NCBI RefSeq assembly: GCF_014639795.1
Contig: NZ_BMGC01000015.1
Coordinates: forward strand, 24,312 to 88,311
DNA length: 64,000 nucleotides
DNA from: Gordonia jinhuaensis
Lineage (GTDB): Bacteria; Actinomycetota; Actinomycetes; Mycobacteriales; Mycobacteriaceae
Reading direction: 5' to 3'
The position numbers and the translations under genes were made by a program. Numbering within the stretch: position 1 is the stretch's first letter; the number at the start of each line of letters is the position of its first letter. The notes under the pieces are model-generated. The model was not told the DNA's origin and searched no databases. It saw only the letters and a program-made list of their open reading frames with translations. This document shows positions 39,863 through 51,197 of this stretch, piece by piece.

Positions 39863-40340
39863 GTCGGTAGGTGGTCCACTCCGACTGCGGACGTGCCCCG
39901 AGCGATTCGTAGAAGGCGATCGACGGGGTGTTCCAGTCGAGCACCGACCATTCGAGTCGCCGGTAGCCGTTGCGCGTGCACTCGGCGGCCAACCGCGTCA
40001 GCAGCGCCTTGCCGAATCCCTTGCCACGCATGTGCGGGCGCACGTAGAGGTCTTCGAGGTAGATGCCGTTGACGCCCTCCCAGGTGGAGAAGTTCAGGAA
40101 GTAGATCGCCATACCCACCACGTCGTCCCCGCCCTGGCTGGCACTGTCGTCCCGGCCGTCGGCGGCACTGTCGTCGTCCACGGCGACCAGTCCGTAGACG
40201 GTGGGGCGCGCACCGAACATGACCTCGGCGAGCTGGTCCTCGGTGAGATGGCACTGGTCGACGAGGCGCTCGTATTCGGCGAGCTCGTAGACCAGCGACA
40301 CCATCGCCGGGATGTCCTCGCGGGTTGCGGTCCGGATCAT
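39819..40340 (-). CDS. GNAT-family acetyltransferase (Rv3216-like)
   Basis: A 173-aa GNAT enzyme resembling diamine acetyltransferases: MIRTATREDIPAMVSLVYELAEYE at the start, LEDLYVRPHMRGKGFGKALL for acetyl-CoA, and WNTPSIAFYESLGARPQSEW at the end. A low-complexity Asp/Gly insert (DDDSAADGRDDSASQ) lies near residue 65. I chose ATG 40340 over an upstream start by family alignment. entC, which is next door in M. tuberculosis, is absent. Confidence 0.87.
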   Translation of the reverse strand: MIRTATREDIPAMVSLVYELAEYERLVDQCHLTEDQLAEVMFGARPTVYGLVAVDDDSAADGRDDSASQGGDDVVGMAIYFLNFSTWEGVNGIYLEDLYVRPHMRGKGFGKALLTRLAAECTRNGYRRLEWSVLDWNTPSIAFYESLGARPQSEWTTYRLTGDPLDALAATDR

Positions 40341-40394
40341 GGGCTCACCGTACGGGGTGCGCGGTCTCGCCACCGCGCTCTCGCCGCGTGAGGT

Positions 40395-41051
40395 TCACCG
40401 GGCTGGGCGCGACGGCCGCGAGGCGTCGACGTAGTTGGCGCTGGAGTATCCGGTGATGCCCAGGGTCATCAGCTGGTGGAACTCACCGTTGAAGCCGACC
40501 GCGGCCACCGAGGCAGGCAGCATTTGGAAGCGTTCGCCGCGGGCGATGGGAGCCTCCACCCACCGGGCCAGAAACGACCGGGAGAAGTGGCCGTGACTGA
40601 CGATCACGACATCTCGATCCGACATCAGCGGGATGGCCGCGTCGATGACGCCGTCCACGCGAGAGCTCATCTGCGCCACTGACTCGCCGCCGGGACAACC
40701 GTCACTCCACAGGTTCCAGCCCGGGTTCTCGGCGCGGATCTGGGCGTTGGTCAGCCCCTCGTAGTCGCCGTAGTCCCATTCGTGGACCTCATCCCAGACG
40801 GCGTCGATACTCAGCCCGGCCAGCTCCGCGGTGGTCTTGGCGCGGGTACGTGGCGACGAGATGACGTAGGGCCGGTACAGGTCGAGTTCCTCGAGCGGCT
40901 TGACCAGCGCCTGCGCCTGCCGCTTGCCGTTCTCGGTGAGCGGCTTGTCGGTGTTACCGGTGTGCTGGCCGCTCAGTGACCATTCGGTCTCCCCGTGCCG
41001 GATCAGCAACAGCCGGTGTGTGGGTGCCGATGTCGCCTGTGTGCTCGTCAC
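40395..41051 (-). CDS. histidine phosphatase-family acid phosphatase (Rv3214/Gpm2-like)
   Basis: A 218-aa enzyme with the catalytic LIRHGETEWSLSGQHTG motif and the second His in VIVSHGHFSRSFL. The M. tuberculosis orthologue, first named gpm2, was shown to be an acid phosphatase and not a phosphoglycerate mutase. The GTG start has GAGG about 8 bases upstream. Substrate unknown. Confidence 0.9.
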   Translation of the reverse strand: MTSTQATSAPTHRLLLIRHGETEWSLSGQHTGNTDKPLTENGKRQAQALVKPLEELDLYRPYVISSPRTRAKTTAELAGLSIDAVWDEVHEWDYGDYEGLTNAQIRAENPGWNLWSDGCPGGESVAQMSSRVDGVIDAAIPLMSDRDVVIVSHGHFSRSFLARWVEAPIARGERFQMLPASVAAVGFNGEFHQLMTLGITGYSSANYVDASRPSRPAR

Positions 41052-41226
41052 TTGATGATCCTCACTTGTCGCCGCTGGCTGTCGGTGGTCGATGGCTCCA
41101 TCCTGACATCACCGCACCGGTGCGGGGTTTCGTTCGTCGCAGGAGTGTGATTACTCGGGTTCGTCTGATCGGGGGGATTCGCCGTGTGTGCGGTCACGTC
41201 GCACCGAAGGCACCTATGCTCGGCTC

Positions 41227-42015
41227 ATGACGCGCGTGCTGGCCGTGGCGAATCAGAAGGGCGGGGTTGCCAAGACCACCACTGTCGCCTCACTGGGGGC
41301 GGCACTGGCCGATCTGGACCTCTCCGTCCTCGTCGTGGACCTCGACCCCCAGGGCTGCCTGACGTTCTCCCTCGGTCACGACCCCGACAAACTCGAGGTG
41401 TCGGTGCATGAGGTGCTGCTGCGCGAGGCCGACATCGGTGATGCGCTCCTGGAGACCGGCGACCGGGTGACACTGTTGCCGGCCACGATCGACCTCGCCG
41501 GCGCCGAGGCGCTGTTGCTGATGCGGCCGGGTCGTGAGTACGCCCTCAAACGTGCCCTCGCCGAACTCGGCGACGACTACGACGTGGTGATCCTGGACTG
41601 CCCGCCGTCGCTGGGCATCCTCACCCTCAACGGGCTCACCGCCGCCGACGAGGTGATGGTGCCGCTGCAGTGCGAGACGCTCGCCCACCGCGGAGTCGGT
41701 CAGCTGCTGCGTACGGTCGGCGAGGTACAGCAGATCACCAATCCGGAGCTGCGGTTGCTCGGCGCCCTGCCGACGCTCTACGACCCGCGCACTACGCATT
41801 CTCGAGATGTGTTGTCCGACATCGTGGATCGCTATCACATCGAATTGCTGGCACCGGCGATTCCGCGGACCGTGCGCTTCGCCGAGGCATCGGCCTCCGG
41901 CGCCACGGTGTTGTCGGGCCGAAAGAACAAGGGCGCCACGGCATATCGGGACCTCGCCGCCAACCTCACCGAGTTCTGGAAGAACGGAACCGGGCTGCTC
42001 ACCCTCGAGGGGTGA
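41227..42015 (+). CDS. Soj-like ParA ATPase (Rv3213c-like)
   Basis: A 262-aa ParA-type ATPase with deviant Walker A NQKGGVAKTTTV, VVDLDPQGCLTFS, LDCPPSLGILTLNGL. It lacks a helix-turn-helix and has no parB nearby, so it is not the chromosomal partition ParA. TATGCT (41215-41220) ends 6 bases before the ATG and there is no ribosome binding site, so the mRNA is probably leaderless. Confidence 0.9.
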   Translation: MTRVLAVANQKGGVAKTTTVASLGAALADLDLSVLVVDLDPQGCLTFSLGHDPDKLEVSVHEVLLREADIGDALLETGDRVTLLPATIDLAGAEALLLMRPGREYALKRALAELGDDYDVVILDCPPSLGILTLNGLTAADEVMVPLQCETLAHRGVGQLLRTVGEVQQITNPELRLLGALPTLYDPRTTHSRDVLSDIVDRYHIELLAPAIPRTVRFAEASASGATVLSGRKNKGATAYRDLAANLTEFWKNGTGLLTLEG

Positions 42016-42067
42016 CGTCAACGACGACCGGTACGGACGCCGACCGGCAGGTGAGTGTGGAGCCGAC

Positions 42068-42394
42068 TCACTCTGGCGCCAATATCGTGGGGCCGAGAAG
42101 CTCGCATACTCGAAGGGCGAGTGCGAGGTCGAGGTGATCACGGTGACCGGGTACCTCGGCCAGCGCTTTGTCCACCCGGTACCTGACAGTGTTGCGATGC
42201 AGATTCAGTTTCGTGGCGGTGTGCAGATGGCTCTGCCCGTTCGCGAAGAACGACGACAGGGTGCTGCGGAGTACGCCGGCGGCCGGGGTGTCCTCGGCGA
42301 GGGCTCCCAGCGTGTCGGCAACCCACGACCTGGTGGATTCGATGTCGGTGGCGAGCAATGAGATCACCCCGACCCCGCGGTCGCCGTATCCGAC
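42068..42394 (-). pseudogene. remnant of a PucR-family regulator (C-terminus only)
   Basis: About 109 codons that match the end of PucR/CdaR-type regulators: GYGDRGVGVISLLATD, then STLSSFFANGQSHLHTATKL with the helix-turn-helix NLHRNTVRYRV, ending at the stop. The N-terminal sensing and GGDEF-like parts are missing and no start is present in a sensible place. It abuts, in another frame, a remnant of an acyl-CoA synthetase. Confidence 0.75.
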
Positions 42395-42403
42395 GACGGT
42401 GCC

Positions 42404-42551
42404 GCATGCGCTCAGTGGCGCTGATGACGACCTCGCCGGCCACCCCGGCGGGAAGGGGGCGACCGTCGGGTGCCACCACGGTGATCGTCTGTGCGGGCAG
42501 CGCAACACCGACTGTGCCGATCTTGCGACGGGTGCACGGTCCGCGCCACCC
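42404..42551 (-). pseudogene. remnant of an AMP-binding acyl-CoA synthetase
   Basis: About 50 codons in frame read RRKIGTVGVALP, then TVVAPDGRPLPAG and VAGEVVIS, matching the mid-to-late part of acyl-CoA/AMP ligases (GTVG...P, VVDPDGRPLPPG, GEI). Only this piece remains. It joins the PucR remnant at about 42395-42404, in a different frame, so a deletion probably fused the two genes. Confidence 0.7.
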
Positions 42552-42582
42552 AGAGCCCCGGGTGATGTGTCTTCGTACCCGA

Positions 42583-42616
42583 AAACGGCGGCCGGACCGA
42601 TGTCCGACCGCCGTTT
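42583..42616 (-). terminator. terminator of the second lipase gene
   Basis: 15-bp arms with one mismatch (42583-42597 and 42602-42616) around a 4-base loop, 34 bases beyond the lipase stop. The minus strand ends in TTTT, a short U-tract. Confidence 0.8.
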
Positions 42617-42650
42617 CAGATGCGGGCGCGGTGGAGGATCACTCCACTGG

Positions 42651-43844
42651 TCAGTGGGCGAACAGGTTCTTCACGAACGGCACCGAGTCGACCTTCGAGG
42701 CGTTGACCGTACCGGCGTGATCCTTGTCGGGGTAGAGCCGGAAGGTCACCGGCTGGCCGTTGGCCTTCATCTTGGCGACCAGTGCCAGCGTTCCCGGCGT
42801 GTTGACGTCGGTGTCGAGACCGCCCTGCCCGATGAAGAACGGCTTGTCATAACCGGATTCGGGGATGCCCATGTAGCTCTTCAGTGTCGCCGACAGATTC
42901 GGGATCTGGTCGAGCGGACGGCTGAACAGCTTCCCGATCTGCACCTTGTTGCGATCGAGTAGTCCGGTGAGTTCGGCCTGGGTGTCGCAGAGTGTCTCGC
43001 TCTTGTCCACCCAGTATTTGCCGTAGGGGGTGAGGTAGGAGTCGAGGTTCCACTCCGGGAACGACGTCCGCAGCCCGGAGAGGATGTAGAGGATGTAGCT
43101 GGTGCTGTTGGCGCCCAGTGTCACCTTCACCTCCGGCCGTGCGACCAGCGGCACGAGATCCTCGATGTAGGCGGGCACGCCGGTGCCCACCGCGCCCTTG
43201 TAGCTGAGCCCCTTGGCCTGGAACTGCGTGGCGTACCGCGCGGTGGTGATGGCCGCGCCGCCACCCTGCGACTGACCGATCACCACATACTTCTTCGCCA
43301 GCGACGGGTAGAGGTCGGTGGCGGCCTTGACCGAGTCGACGACGCTGTGCGCCTCGACCTTGCCGTTCAGGTAGGGCATGAGCCCGGGGGTGCCCAGACC
43401 CACGTAGTCGGTGGCGACGATGGCATAGCCCTGCTTCATCCAGGTGCCCAGGTAGCTCCAGTCGCGCTGCACCTCGATCGGTCCGCCGATCGAGTAGGCG
43501 CAGTGGTCGGCCAGACCGGTGGTGCCGTGCGCCCACGCGATCACGGGCCAGCCTCCCGCCGGCGGCTTACCCGGCGGGAAGTAGATCGCGGCACTCGACA
43601 GGGCCGGGGCATCCTTGACGCCCTTGGTCCAGTACGTGATGCGCTTGCCGTACGCCGCTGCCGGCAGTGTCACCTGCTGGGCCAGGGGGCCCACCGCGGT
43701 GACTGTGCCGGGCAGCGTCGACGCCGACGCCGGGGCGGTTGCGATGACCGTGGTCGCCGAGGTCGCGGCCACGACTGCGGTGGTCCCGAGGGCGAGAACG
43801 GCACGGCGGAGCAACGATGCCCGTCGACGACTTCGCTGGGGCAT
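42651..43844 (-). CDS. secreted lipase/esterase (alpha/beta hydrolase), second copy
   Basis: A 397-aa exported hydrolase. It has a signal peptide (RRRASLLRR, then AVLALGTTAVVAATSATTVI, cut near ASA), an oxyanion HGTTGLADHC, the nucleophile GQSQGGG, an Asp in GGLDTDVNTPG and His in YPDKDHAGTV. Related to the LIP lipase at 22 kb but clearly diverged. The ATG has AGGAGG about 8 bases upstream. A CCGGAC palindrome is in its upstream region. Confidence 0.88.
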   Translation of the reverse strand: MPQRSRRRASLLRRAVLALGTTAVVAATSATTVIATAPASASTLPGTVTAVGPLAQQVTLPAAAYGKRITYWTKGVKDAPALSSAAIYFPPGKPPAGGWPVIAWAHGTTGLADHCAYSIGGPIEVQRDWSYLGTWMKQGYAIVATDYVGLGTPGLMPYLNGKVEAHSVVDSVKAATDLYPSLAKKYVVIGQSQGGGAAITTARYATQFQAKGLSYKGAVGTGVPAYIEDLVPLVARPEVKVTLGANSTSYILYILSGLRTSFPEWNLDSYLTPYGKYWVDKSETLCDTQAELTGLLDRNKVQIGKLFSRPLDQIPNLSATLKSYMGIPESGYDKPFFIGQGGLDTDVNTPGTLALVAKMKANGQPVTFRLYPDKDHAGTVNASKVDSVPFVKNLFAH

Positions 43845-43891
43845 AGGGTGTGACCTCCTGAAAGAATGTGCAGTAGCCAGCTAACCCTAAG

Positions 43892-43907
43892 CCGGACATC
43901 CGTCCGG
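43892..43907. promoter_or_regulatory. CCGGAC-N4-GTCCGG palindrome
   Basis: A perfect 6-bp-arm palindrome 48 bases before the lipase ATG and 17 after the end of the Rv3212-like gene. It could be an operator or a weak terminator of that gene; no U-tract follows. Confidence 0.4.
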
Positions 43908-43924
43908 GTCCTACCGAACGCCGA

Positions 43925-45196
43925 TCAAGGTGTTCTGGATCGCAATCCGTGCAGAGTGTGGTCGTAGAGCTCAGCGACCACGTCGCCGATCACGCCCACA
44001 GACACCGCCCCCGAGGTGTGTGCGCCGCGGTCGACCGCGATGGCGCGCACCTTGGCACCGGTTGCCGGGTCGAGAACGGCCAGTACGCCCGGCTCGGGCA
44101 TCACCAGGTCCGAGCCCATCATCGATCCCGGACCGAGCGTGCCGGGCACCTGATAGGTCGGCACCAGCGAATTGGCGTCGAGGACCACGGTGTCGGTGCC
44201 GGTCCAGAAACAGGTCAGACCCTCGGAGGTCACTGGCACGCTGTCGGCCGGTGCGGCCGCCGCGCCGGACACCCGATGGGTGCTCATCAGCGTCACCTCG
44301 AATGAATACAGCCGGATCACCGGACCGTCGACGTTGACCCCGGTCGGCGAACCGTCGTAGAGCGCAACCGCATTCGTGCCGACGCCGACGACGCGGGGTG
44401 CCGGGGTGTCTGTCGATGCGGTGACGATCTGCGAGCCGTACTGCTGGACCTTCTGGTTGCTGTCGAGAGTCGTGGCGATCACGGTCAGCCGATAGCCCAC
44501 GTCGCCGGGGCATCGTTCGACGACGGCGACACGCCCCGACCCGACACCTGAGGACAGCAGCGTGCATCCGCTGCGGGGCTGGACATCGGGGTTGACGGGT
44601 GCGTCGACCCGTCCGTACTCGACGCCCCGGATCATGGTGTTTCCCCACGTCTCCAGGCGCGTCGGTCCCTGCGCGAGTGTGTAGTCGCCGTCCGACGACA
44701 GCGTGATCGAGGTGTCGTCATCGCTGGAACGGGTGGGGCCGCGGGTGCCGGTGAGCGCCTTGATGGTGCTCACCTCGCCGCATCCCCGGGAGTTGCGGTA
44801 GGCGGCGACGGCCAATGCGGAGGTGTCGTTTCCGGTCACGGTCACTGCGCACAGCTCGTGGTCGCGGTCATAACTCCACCGGGTGTCACCGGTGACGGGG
44901 TCGATGCCCGACACCGTGCCGCCGTTGCCGGTCACGAACACCGCCCCGCCGAGCGCGGGTGAACTGGTCGCCGGACTCGGCACCGACCACGCCGGTGACA
45001 GCACCGCCGGTGCAGACGCGGCTGCCATCGGGATGGTGAGGGCGGCGTCTGCCGGGTGTGAGTGCGAGTGGCGTTCGTCGGACACCTGCCACACCACCAC
45101 CCCGATGACCACCGCCACCACTGCGATCACCGCGCAGATCGTCAGGTCCAGCCGCGTGCGCCGCTCCGGCGCGGACCGTTCGCGCTTCTTCAGCAC
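43925..45196 (-). CDS. membrane-anchored PQQ-like beta-propeller protein (Rv3212-like)
   Basis: A 423-aa protein with one N-terminal helix (ICAVIAVVAVVIGVVVWQV, about residues 20-39) and a large extracytoplasmic domain with PQQ-type repeats (TVSGIDPVTGDTRWSYDRD, VLAVLDPATGAKVRAIAVD). Function unknown; it resembles scaffold-like propellers. Six conserved cysteines suggest disulfides. The 127-base gap before rhlE suggests separate or weakly coupled transcription. Confidence 0.85.
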   Translation of the reverse strand: MLKKRERSAPERRTRLDLTICAVIAVVAVVIGVVVWQVSDERHSHSHPADAALTIPMAAASAPAVLSPAWSVPSPATSSPALGGAVFVTGNGGTVSGIDPVTGDTRWSYDRDHELCAVTVTGNDTSALAVAAYRNSRGCGEVSTIKALTGTRGPTRSSDDDTSITLSSDGDYTLAQGPTRLETWGNTMIRGVEYGRVDAPVNPDVQPRSGCTLLSSGVGSGRVAVVERCPGDVGYRLTVIATTLDSNQKVQQYGSQIVTASTDTPAPRVVGVGTNAVALYDGSPTGVNVDGPVIRLYSFEVTLMSTHRVSGAAAAPADSVPVTSEGLTCFWTGTDTVVLDANSLVPTYQVPGTLGPGSMMGSDLVMPEPGVLAVLDPATGAKVRAIAVDRGAHTSGAVSVGVIGDVVAELYDHTLHGLRSRTP

Positions 45197-45323
45197 GCGC
45201 GGACTCCGCAGCCGGGCGTCGGGGGCAGCCCCGTGTCTCCGGGAGATCTGTCTCCGGGGCGTCTGCGTGGCCGATTCACGCTACCGATGGTGCCATCGGG
45301 GCGGCATCAGCGACGCGGCGGTG

Positions 45324-47180
45324 TCACTGTGCAGTGTTGCTCTCGGCGCCGGTGGATGTCGCGCCCGCGCCGGTCGATGAGGCGCCGGAGCGAGGACCGC
45401 GACGACGGCGACGCCGCGGTGCGCCGGTCGAGGCAGACTCCCCGGATCCCGACCCGGGTGCGCCGGACGCGGTCGCGGGCGATCCGTCGGCCGACGCGGC
45501 GGTGGCGCCGTCGGCAACGGAACCGGTCGCGGTGCCGGCGGTCTCGGCGGGACGTCCGCCACGCGTGCGGCGGCGCGACCGGTTGCGATTGCGTGAGGGG
45601 CGCTCGCCGTCGGTGGCCTCGTGGGACCCAGCACCGTGGGATCCGGCACCGTGGGACCCAGCACCAGCACCGTCGGAAGCGCCACCGCGACCGCGCGATC
45701 CGCCACGACGCGAACCGCGCGAGTCCGAATCCTTGCGGGAATCCGTGCCGCCGTCCTTGCCGGGGGCCTTCGTCGAGGCGCCGACGCGGCCGGTCACACC
45801 CTCGGGGATGTTGAGGTCACTGCGCAGATGCGCCGAACTCGAATAGGTCTCCACCGGCTCGGGCATGCCCAGACCGAGCGCCTTGTCGATGAGCTCCCAG
45901 CGGTGCAGCTCATCCCAGTCCACCAGGGTGACCGCGATGCCGGTGCGACCGGCGCGACCCGTGCGGCCGATGCGGTGCACGTAGGTCTTCTCGTCTTCAG
46001 GGGTCTGGTAGTTGATCACGTGGGTGACGTCGTCGATGTCGATGCCACGGGCGGCGACGTCGGTGGCCACCAGCACGTCGACGGTGCCCTCACGGAAACG
46101 CTTGAGCGCCTTCTCGCGTGCCACCTGACCGAGGTCGCCGTGGACGGCGCCGACGGCGAAACCGCGCTCGGCGAGATCGTCGGCCACCTTCTGTGCGGTG
46201 CGCTTGGTGCGGGTGAAGATCATCGTCGCGCCGCGACCCTCGGCCTGCAGAACCCGCGAGAGCAGCTCGACCTTGTCGAGCGCGTGTGCGCGGTAGACGT
46301 ACTGGGTGGTGCGCTCGTGCACCGCCGAGTCGTGGACGTGCTCGGCGCGGATGTGCATCGGCTTGTGCAAGAAGGTGCGGGCCAGTGTGACGATCGGACC
46401 CGGCATCGTCGCCGAGAACAGCATCGTCTGACGCTCGGCGGGCAGCGCCGACATGATGCGTTCGATGTCGGGCAGGAAGCCCAGGTCGAGCATCTCGTCG
46501 GCCTCGTCGAGCACCAGCATCTGGACCTTGCCGAGGATGAGGTGGCCCTGCTGGGCGAGGTCGAGGAGTCGGCCCGGGGTACCGACCACCACATCGACGC
46601 CCGACTGCAGCTCGGCGATCTGGGACTCGTAGGGGCGGCCACCGTAGATCGACGCGATGCGCAGCGGGCGGTTGGTGCCCTTGACGTTGAGGGTGATGTT
46701 CTTGGCGGCCACCTCGAGGTCGCCGGTCACCTGCAGACACAGTTCGCGCGTGGGCACGATCACCAGCGCGCGCGGTGTTCCGTCGAGGGGACGCAGGCCG
46801 GTCGAGGTGGTCGCGGTCGAGTCGCCATCGGAGGAGTCGCCATCGGAGGAGTCAGACTCGCCATCGGAGGAGTCGCTGTCCACGGCGGGGGAGGTCCGGG
46901 CGATGCGGTGCAGCAACGGCACACCGAATCCGAAGGTCTTGCCCATGCCGGTGCGGGCCTGACCGATCAGGTCGCTGCCCGCGAGGGCCAGCGGAAGGGT
47001 CAGTTCCTGGATCGCGAAGGTGTGGGTCTTGCCGTCGGCCTCGAGTGCCTCGACGATCTGTGCGTCGACACCGAGTTCGGCAAAGGTGGGGGCCACATGT
47101 TCGTCGTCGACGAGCGTCGTCTGGGGTTCGAGGTCGTCGGCCGTCGCCGTGGCGGGGGTGCTGGACGTGGATTCGGTCAC
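45324..47180 (-). CDS. rhlE: DEAD-box ATP-dependent RNA helicase RhlE
   Basis: A 618-aa RNA helicase. Motifs: Q-motif (F.IQELTLPLAL), Walker A ARTGMGKT, PTRELCLQV, TPGRLLDL, DEAD, SAT, then domain 2 with ARGIDIDDV and HRIGRTGRAGRTG. It probably works in RNA decay and ribosome assembly. A Ser/Asp-rich insert (SSDGD repeats) follows motif I. The ~150-residue tail is basic with RGRGG and Arg/Ser stretches for RNA binding. I chose GTG 47180 because AAAGG lies 7-8 bases upstream; ATG 47195 has none. Confidence 0.93.
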   Translation of the reverse strand: MTESTSSTPATATADDLEPQTTLVDDEHVAPTFAELGVDAQIVEALEADGKTHTFAIQELTLPLALAGSDLIGQARTGMGKTFGFGVPLLHRIARTSPAVDSDSSDGESDSSDGDSSDGDSTATTSTGLRPLDGTPRALVIVPTRELCLQVTGDLEVAAKNITLNVKGTNRPLRIASIYGGRPYESQIAELQSGVDVVVGTPGRLLDLAQQGHLILGKVQMLVLDEADEMLDLGFLPDIERIMSALPAERQTMLFSATMPGPIVTLARTFLHKPMHIRAEHVHDSAVHERTTQYVYRAHALDKVELLSRVLQAEGRGATMIFTRTKRTAQKVADDLAERGFAVGAVHGDLGQVAREKALKRFREGTVDVLVATDVAARGIDIDDVTHVINYQTPEDEKTYVHRIGRTGRAGRTGIAVTLVDWDELHRWELIDKALGLGMPEPVETYSSSAHLRSDLNIPEGVTGRVGASTKAPGKDGGTDSRKDSDSRGSRRGGSRGRGGASDGAGAGSHGAGSHGAGSHEATDGERPSRNRNRSRRRTRGGRPAETAGTATGSVADGATAASADGSPATASGAPGSGSGESASTGAPRRRRRRGPRSGASSTGAGATSTGAESNTAQ

Positions 47181-47727
47181 GGAAAAGCCTTTCATCGCAG
47201 GTCATAACTGCGTTCGGTTGTGCGCCAGCGCGCACATAAGGCTTCCGAGGATCTCGCCGAAGAGGATTCCGTCGGTGCGACGGGAGGCGAGTCGTGCGAC
47301 GTTGCACAGGGACTTCGCCTGCTACATCGCGTCGGCCCGGTTCGGGGTCGAACCTGGGTGCGCGCACATTGCCCGGTGGAGGAAAACGCCCGTCGATGCG
47401 CCATCCGCTGCGGTTCACCGGCGGATCGGAACTCGAGAGAACCGATGGCCGTGCCACCGACGGCGGCGAGCATCGTGGGGTTCATTTCTGATCCACCACG
47501 TCGAAGTGTACCCGCAGCACCCCGACACGAGGTATCACGTGGAGCTGTCTCGACGATGTGTGCCGGTACGCGGTGGCTCTGACTGCGGCGTGGATCCCCT
47601 CCGGCGAGCGCCGGATGGCGTTGTACGTCCCGCTGCCCCGGGGCGCCACCACACCCGTGTCGACCGGGTCCGCGCGGTGTGTGGCGATGGGCGCAATCTG
47701 CGCCCCCGACGGCAGTAGCATGCGGTC
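47181..47727. other. 547-base gap between rhlE and the ferritin-fold gene
   Basis: No convincing gene. It should hold a long 5' leader and promoter of rhlE. TGTGCGC-N4-GCGCACA (47219-47236) is a hairpin about 40 bases before the rhlE start. A minus ORF (47482-47722) is open for 80 codons but lacks clear coding bias. Otherwise I see nothing. Confidence 0.5.
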
Positions 47728-48468
47728 ATGACCACGCGATCGTCTGCCGACACCCAGACCACCGACGAGTCCCGGGACCCGGTCTCCGCCCCGACCACCG
47801 ACCTCGGGACGGCACGCGCCTCCGTCGCCGTCGACCACCCGGGGATCAGCGCATTGTTCGGAGTGTTGGCCGCCGGTGAGATCGCCGCGTTCTACCGGCT
47901 GACCAGCGAGGCCACGATGGCGCTATCGATGCGCGCGAAGGTCGCGATGGCGCGGATGGCGGCCTCGGAGATGGGTCACTTCGAGACACTGAGTGCCGCA
48001 CTCGAGGAGCGCGGTGTCGACGTGATGTCGGCGATCGAACGCTACTCCGACGTCATCGAGCGCTACCACGGATCGACCACGCCCAGGAACTGGCTGGAGT
48101 CGGTGGTCAAGGCCTACATCGGTGATGCGCTGGCCGCCGACTTCTACGTCGAGGTCGCCGAGGCACTGCCGGCGCCCGCTCAGCAGGTGGTCCGCGACGT
48201 CATGAGTGCCACCGTCAACTCCGAATTCGCCTGCGCGGAGGTGCACCGCGCGCTCGAGAACGATCCGGCGCTGCGTTCGCCTCTGACACTGTGGGGTCGG
48301 CGACTGCTCGGGGAGGCGATCACCCAGACGCAGTACGCGCTCGCGGCCGAGGAATCGCTGACCGACATGCTCTTCAGCGGCATGTCGGATCTGTCGATGC
48401 TCACCCGGTTCTTCGACGCGATCCAGGAACGCCACGCTGCGCGGATGGCCGACCTCGGTTTGGGGTGA
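47728..48468 (+). CDS. ferritin-like-fold protein (Rv3210c-like)
   Basis: A 246-aa four-helix protein. The helices carry candidate carboxylate ligands: LAAGEIAAFYRLTSEATMA, RMAASEMGHFETLSAALEE, DALAADFYVEVAEALP, SEFACAEVHRALE. The family is related to tRNA hydroxylase/ferritin-like proteins, but the reaction is unknown. TAGCAT (47716-47721) ends 6 bases before the ATG and there is no ribosome binding site, so it is probably leaderless. Orthologue of Rv3210c. Confidence 0.87.
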   Translation: MTTRSSADTQTTDESRDPVSAPTTDLGTARASVAVDHPGISALFGVLAAGEIAAFYRLTSEATMALSMRAKVAMARMAASEMGHFETLSAALEERGVDVMSAIERYSDVIERYHGSTTPRNWLESVVKAYIGDALAADFYVEVAEALPAPAQQVVRDVMSATVNSEFACAEVHRALENDPALRSPLTLWGRRLLGEAITQTQYALAAEESLTDMLFSGMSDLSMLTRFFDAIQERHAARMADLGLG

Positions 48469-48599
48469 TGCCGGGGATCGGCTTCCGCCACGTCGGCTCC
48501 GCTGAGAGCGGAGTCCTCGGAGGTGCCGGGTCGGGCTCCACTAGCCTGGGTGAGCGGATGCTCGAGATCCGCCGAACCAGATCGATCAGGAGGGTGGCT

Positions 48600-48836
48600 G
48601 TGGCCGTAGACGTGAAGATCGGAATCACCGAGAGTCCGCGTGAGCTCGTGGTGCACACCGATCAGTCCAGCGATGATGCGCATGCGCTGGTCCAGGCCGC
48701 GCTCACCGGAAACGAGAAGATCCTCTCGCTCACCGACGACAAAGGTGTTCGTGTGCTCGTTCCCGTCGAGCGCATCGCCTATGTGGAGGTGGGTGTCCCC
48801 GAGAGCCGACGGGTGGGATTCGGCACCGCCGTCTGA
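48600..48836 (+). CDS. DUF3107 protein (TB9.4-like, Rv3208A)
   Basis: A 78-aa protein of DUF3107. It begins VAVDVKIGITESPRELVVHTD and ends RIAYVEVGVPESRRVGFGTAV. Function unknown; conserved in actinobacteria. GTG 48600 follows AGGAGG by 6 bases. A hairpin terminator lies at 48939, with the TetR gene convergent. Confidence 0.9.
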   Translation: MAVDVKIGITESPRELVVHTDQSSDDAHALVQAALTGNEKILSLTDDKGVRVLVPVERIAYVEVGVPESRRVGFGTAV

Positions 48837-48938
48837 CGAGTGCGGGTCTGATCGGCTGGGCGGCCCGTGGCAGATGCGACGACCGCACGGGTGACGACAG
48901 ATGCGGGCGGCGACCAGACAGAAGGACCAGACAGATTA

Positions 48939-48967
48939 GGGGCCGGAGCGTGTGACGCTCCGGCCCC
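48939..48967. terminator. terminator between DUF3107 and TetR genes
   Basis: Perfect 13-bp arms (48939-48951 and 48955-48967) around a 3-base loop, then TTCTGT. Convergent genes flank it. A 9-base direct repeat ACCAGACAG lies just before. Confidence 0.8.
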
Positions 48968-49064
48968 TTCTGTGTGTGGCGCTGTCTGTAGTGGTGCTGG
49001 CCGTGTTCGGTCCGGCGGCCGCATCTCTGTTGCCGTATCGCGGTCGCCGGAGCTCTGTATCCGG

Positions 49065-51100
<2,036 letters not shown>

Positions 51101-51102
51101 TC

Positions 51103-51158
51103 CCGGCGGGATCTTCGCCGCGCGCCCGGCCCGGCGGAATCTTCGCCGCGTGCCCGGC
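51103..51158. repeat. 28-nt direct duplication just after the DUF3152 stop
   Basis: Units 51103-51130 and 51131-51158 differ at two positions. The first starts 2 bases after the TGA. Confidence 0.9.
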
Positions 51159-51197
51159 GTTGTCCGATCAGCATCTGACGAGCTTGGGAGGAACGTC

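Noticed and set aside
42168..42962. 264-codon plus frame over the remnants and lipase end
   Set aside because: The minus-strand remnants and lipase explain the region better.
47192..47485. minus ORF ending at the rhlE start
   Set aside because: Arg/Ser-rich, without homology or ribosome binding site; it is probably just the rhlE leader.
47482..47722. 80-codon minus ORF in the rhlE upstream gap
   Set aside because: It has an ATG and no stop, but mixed third-base composition, no ribosome binding site and no known domain. Noted in the gap entry only.
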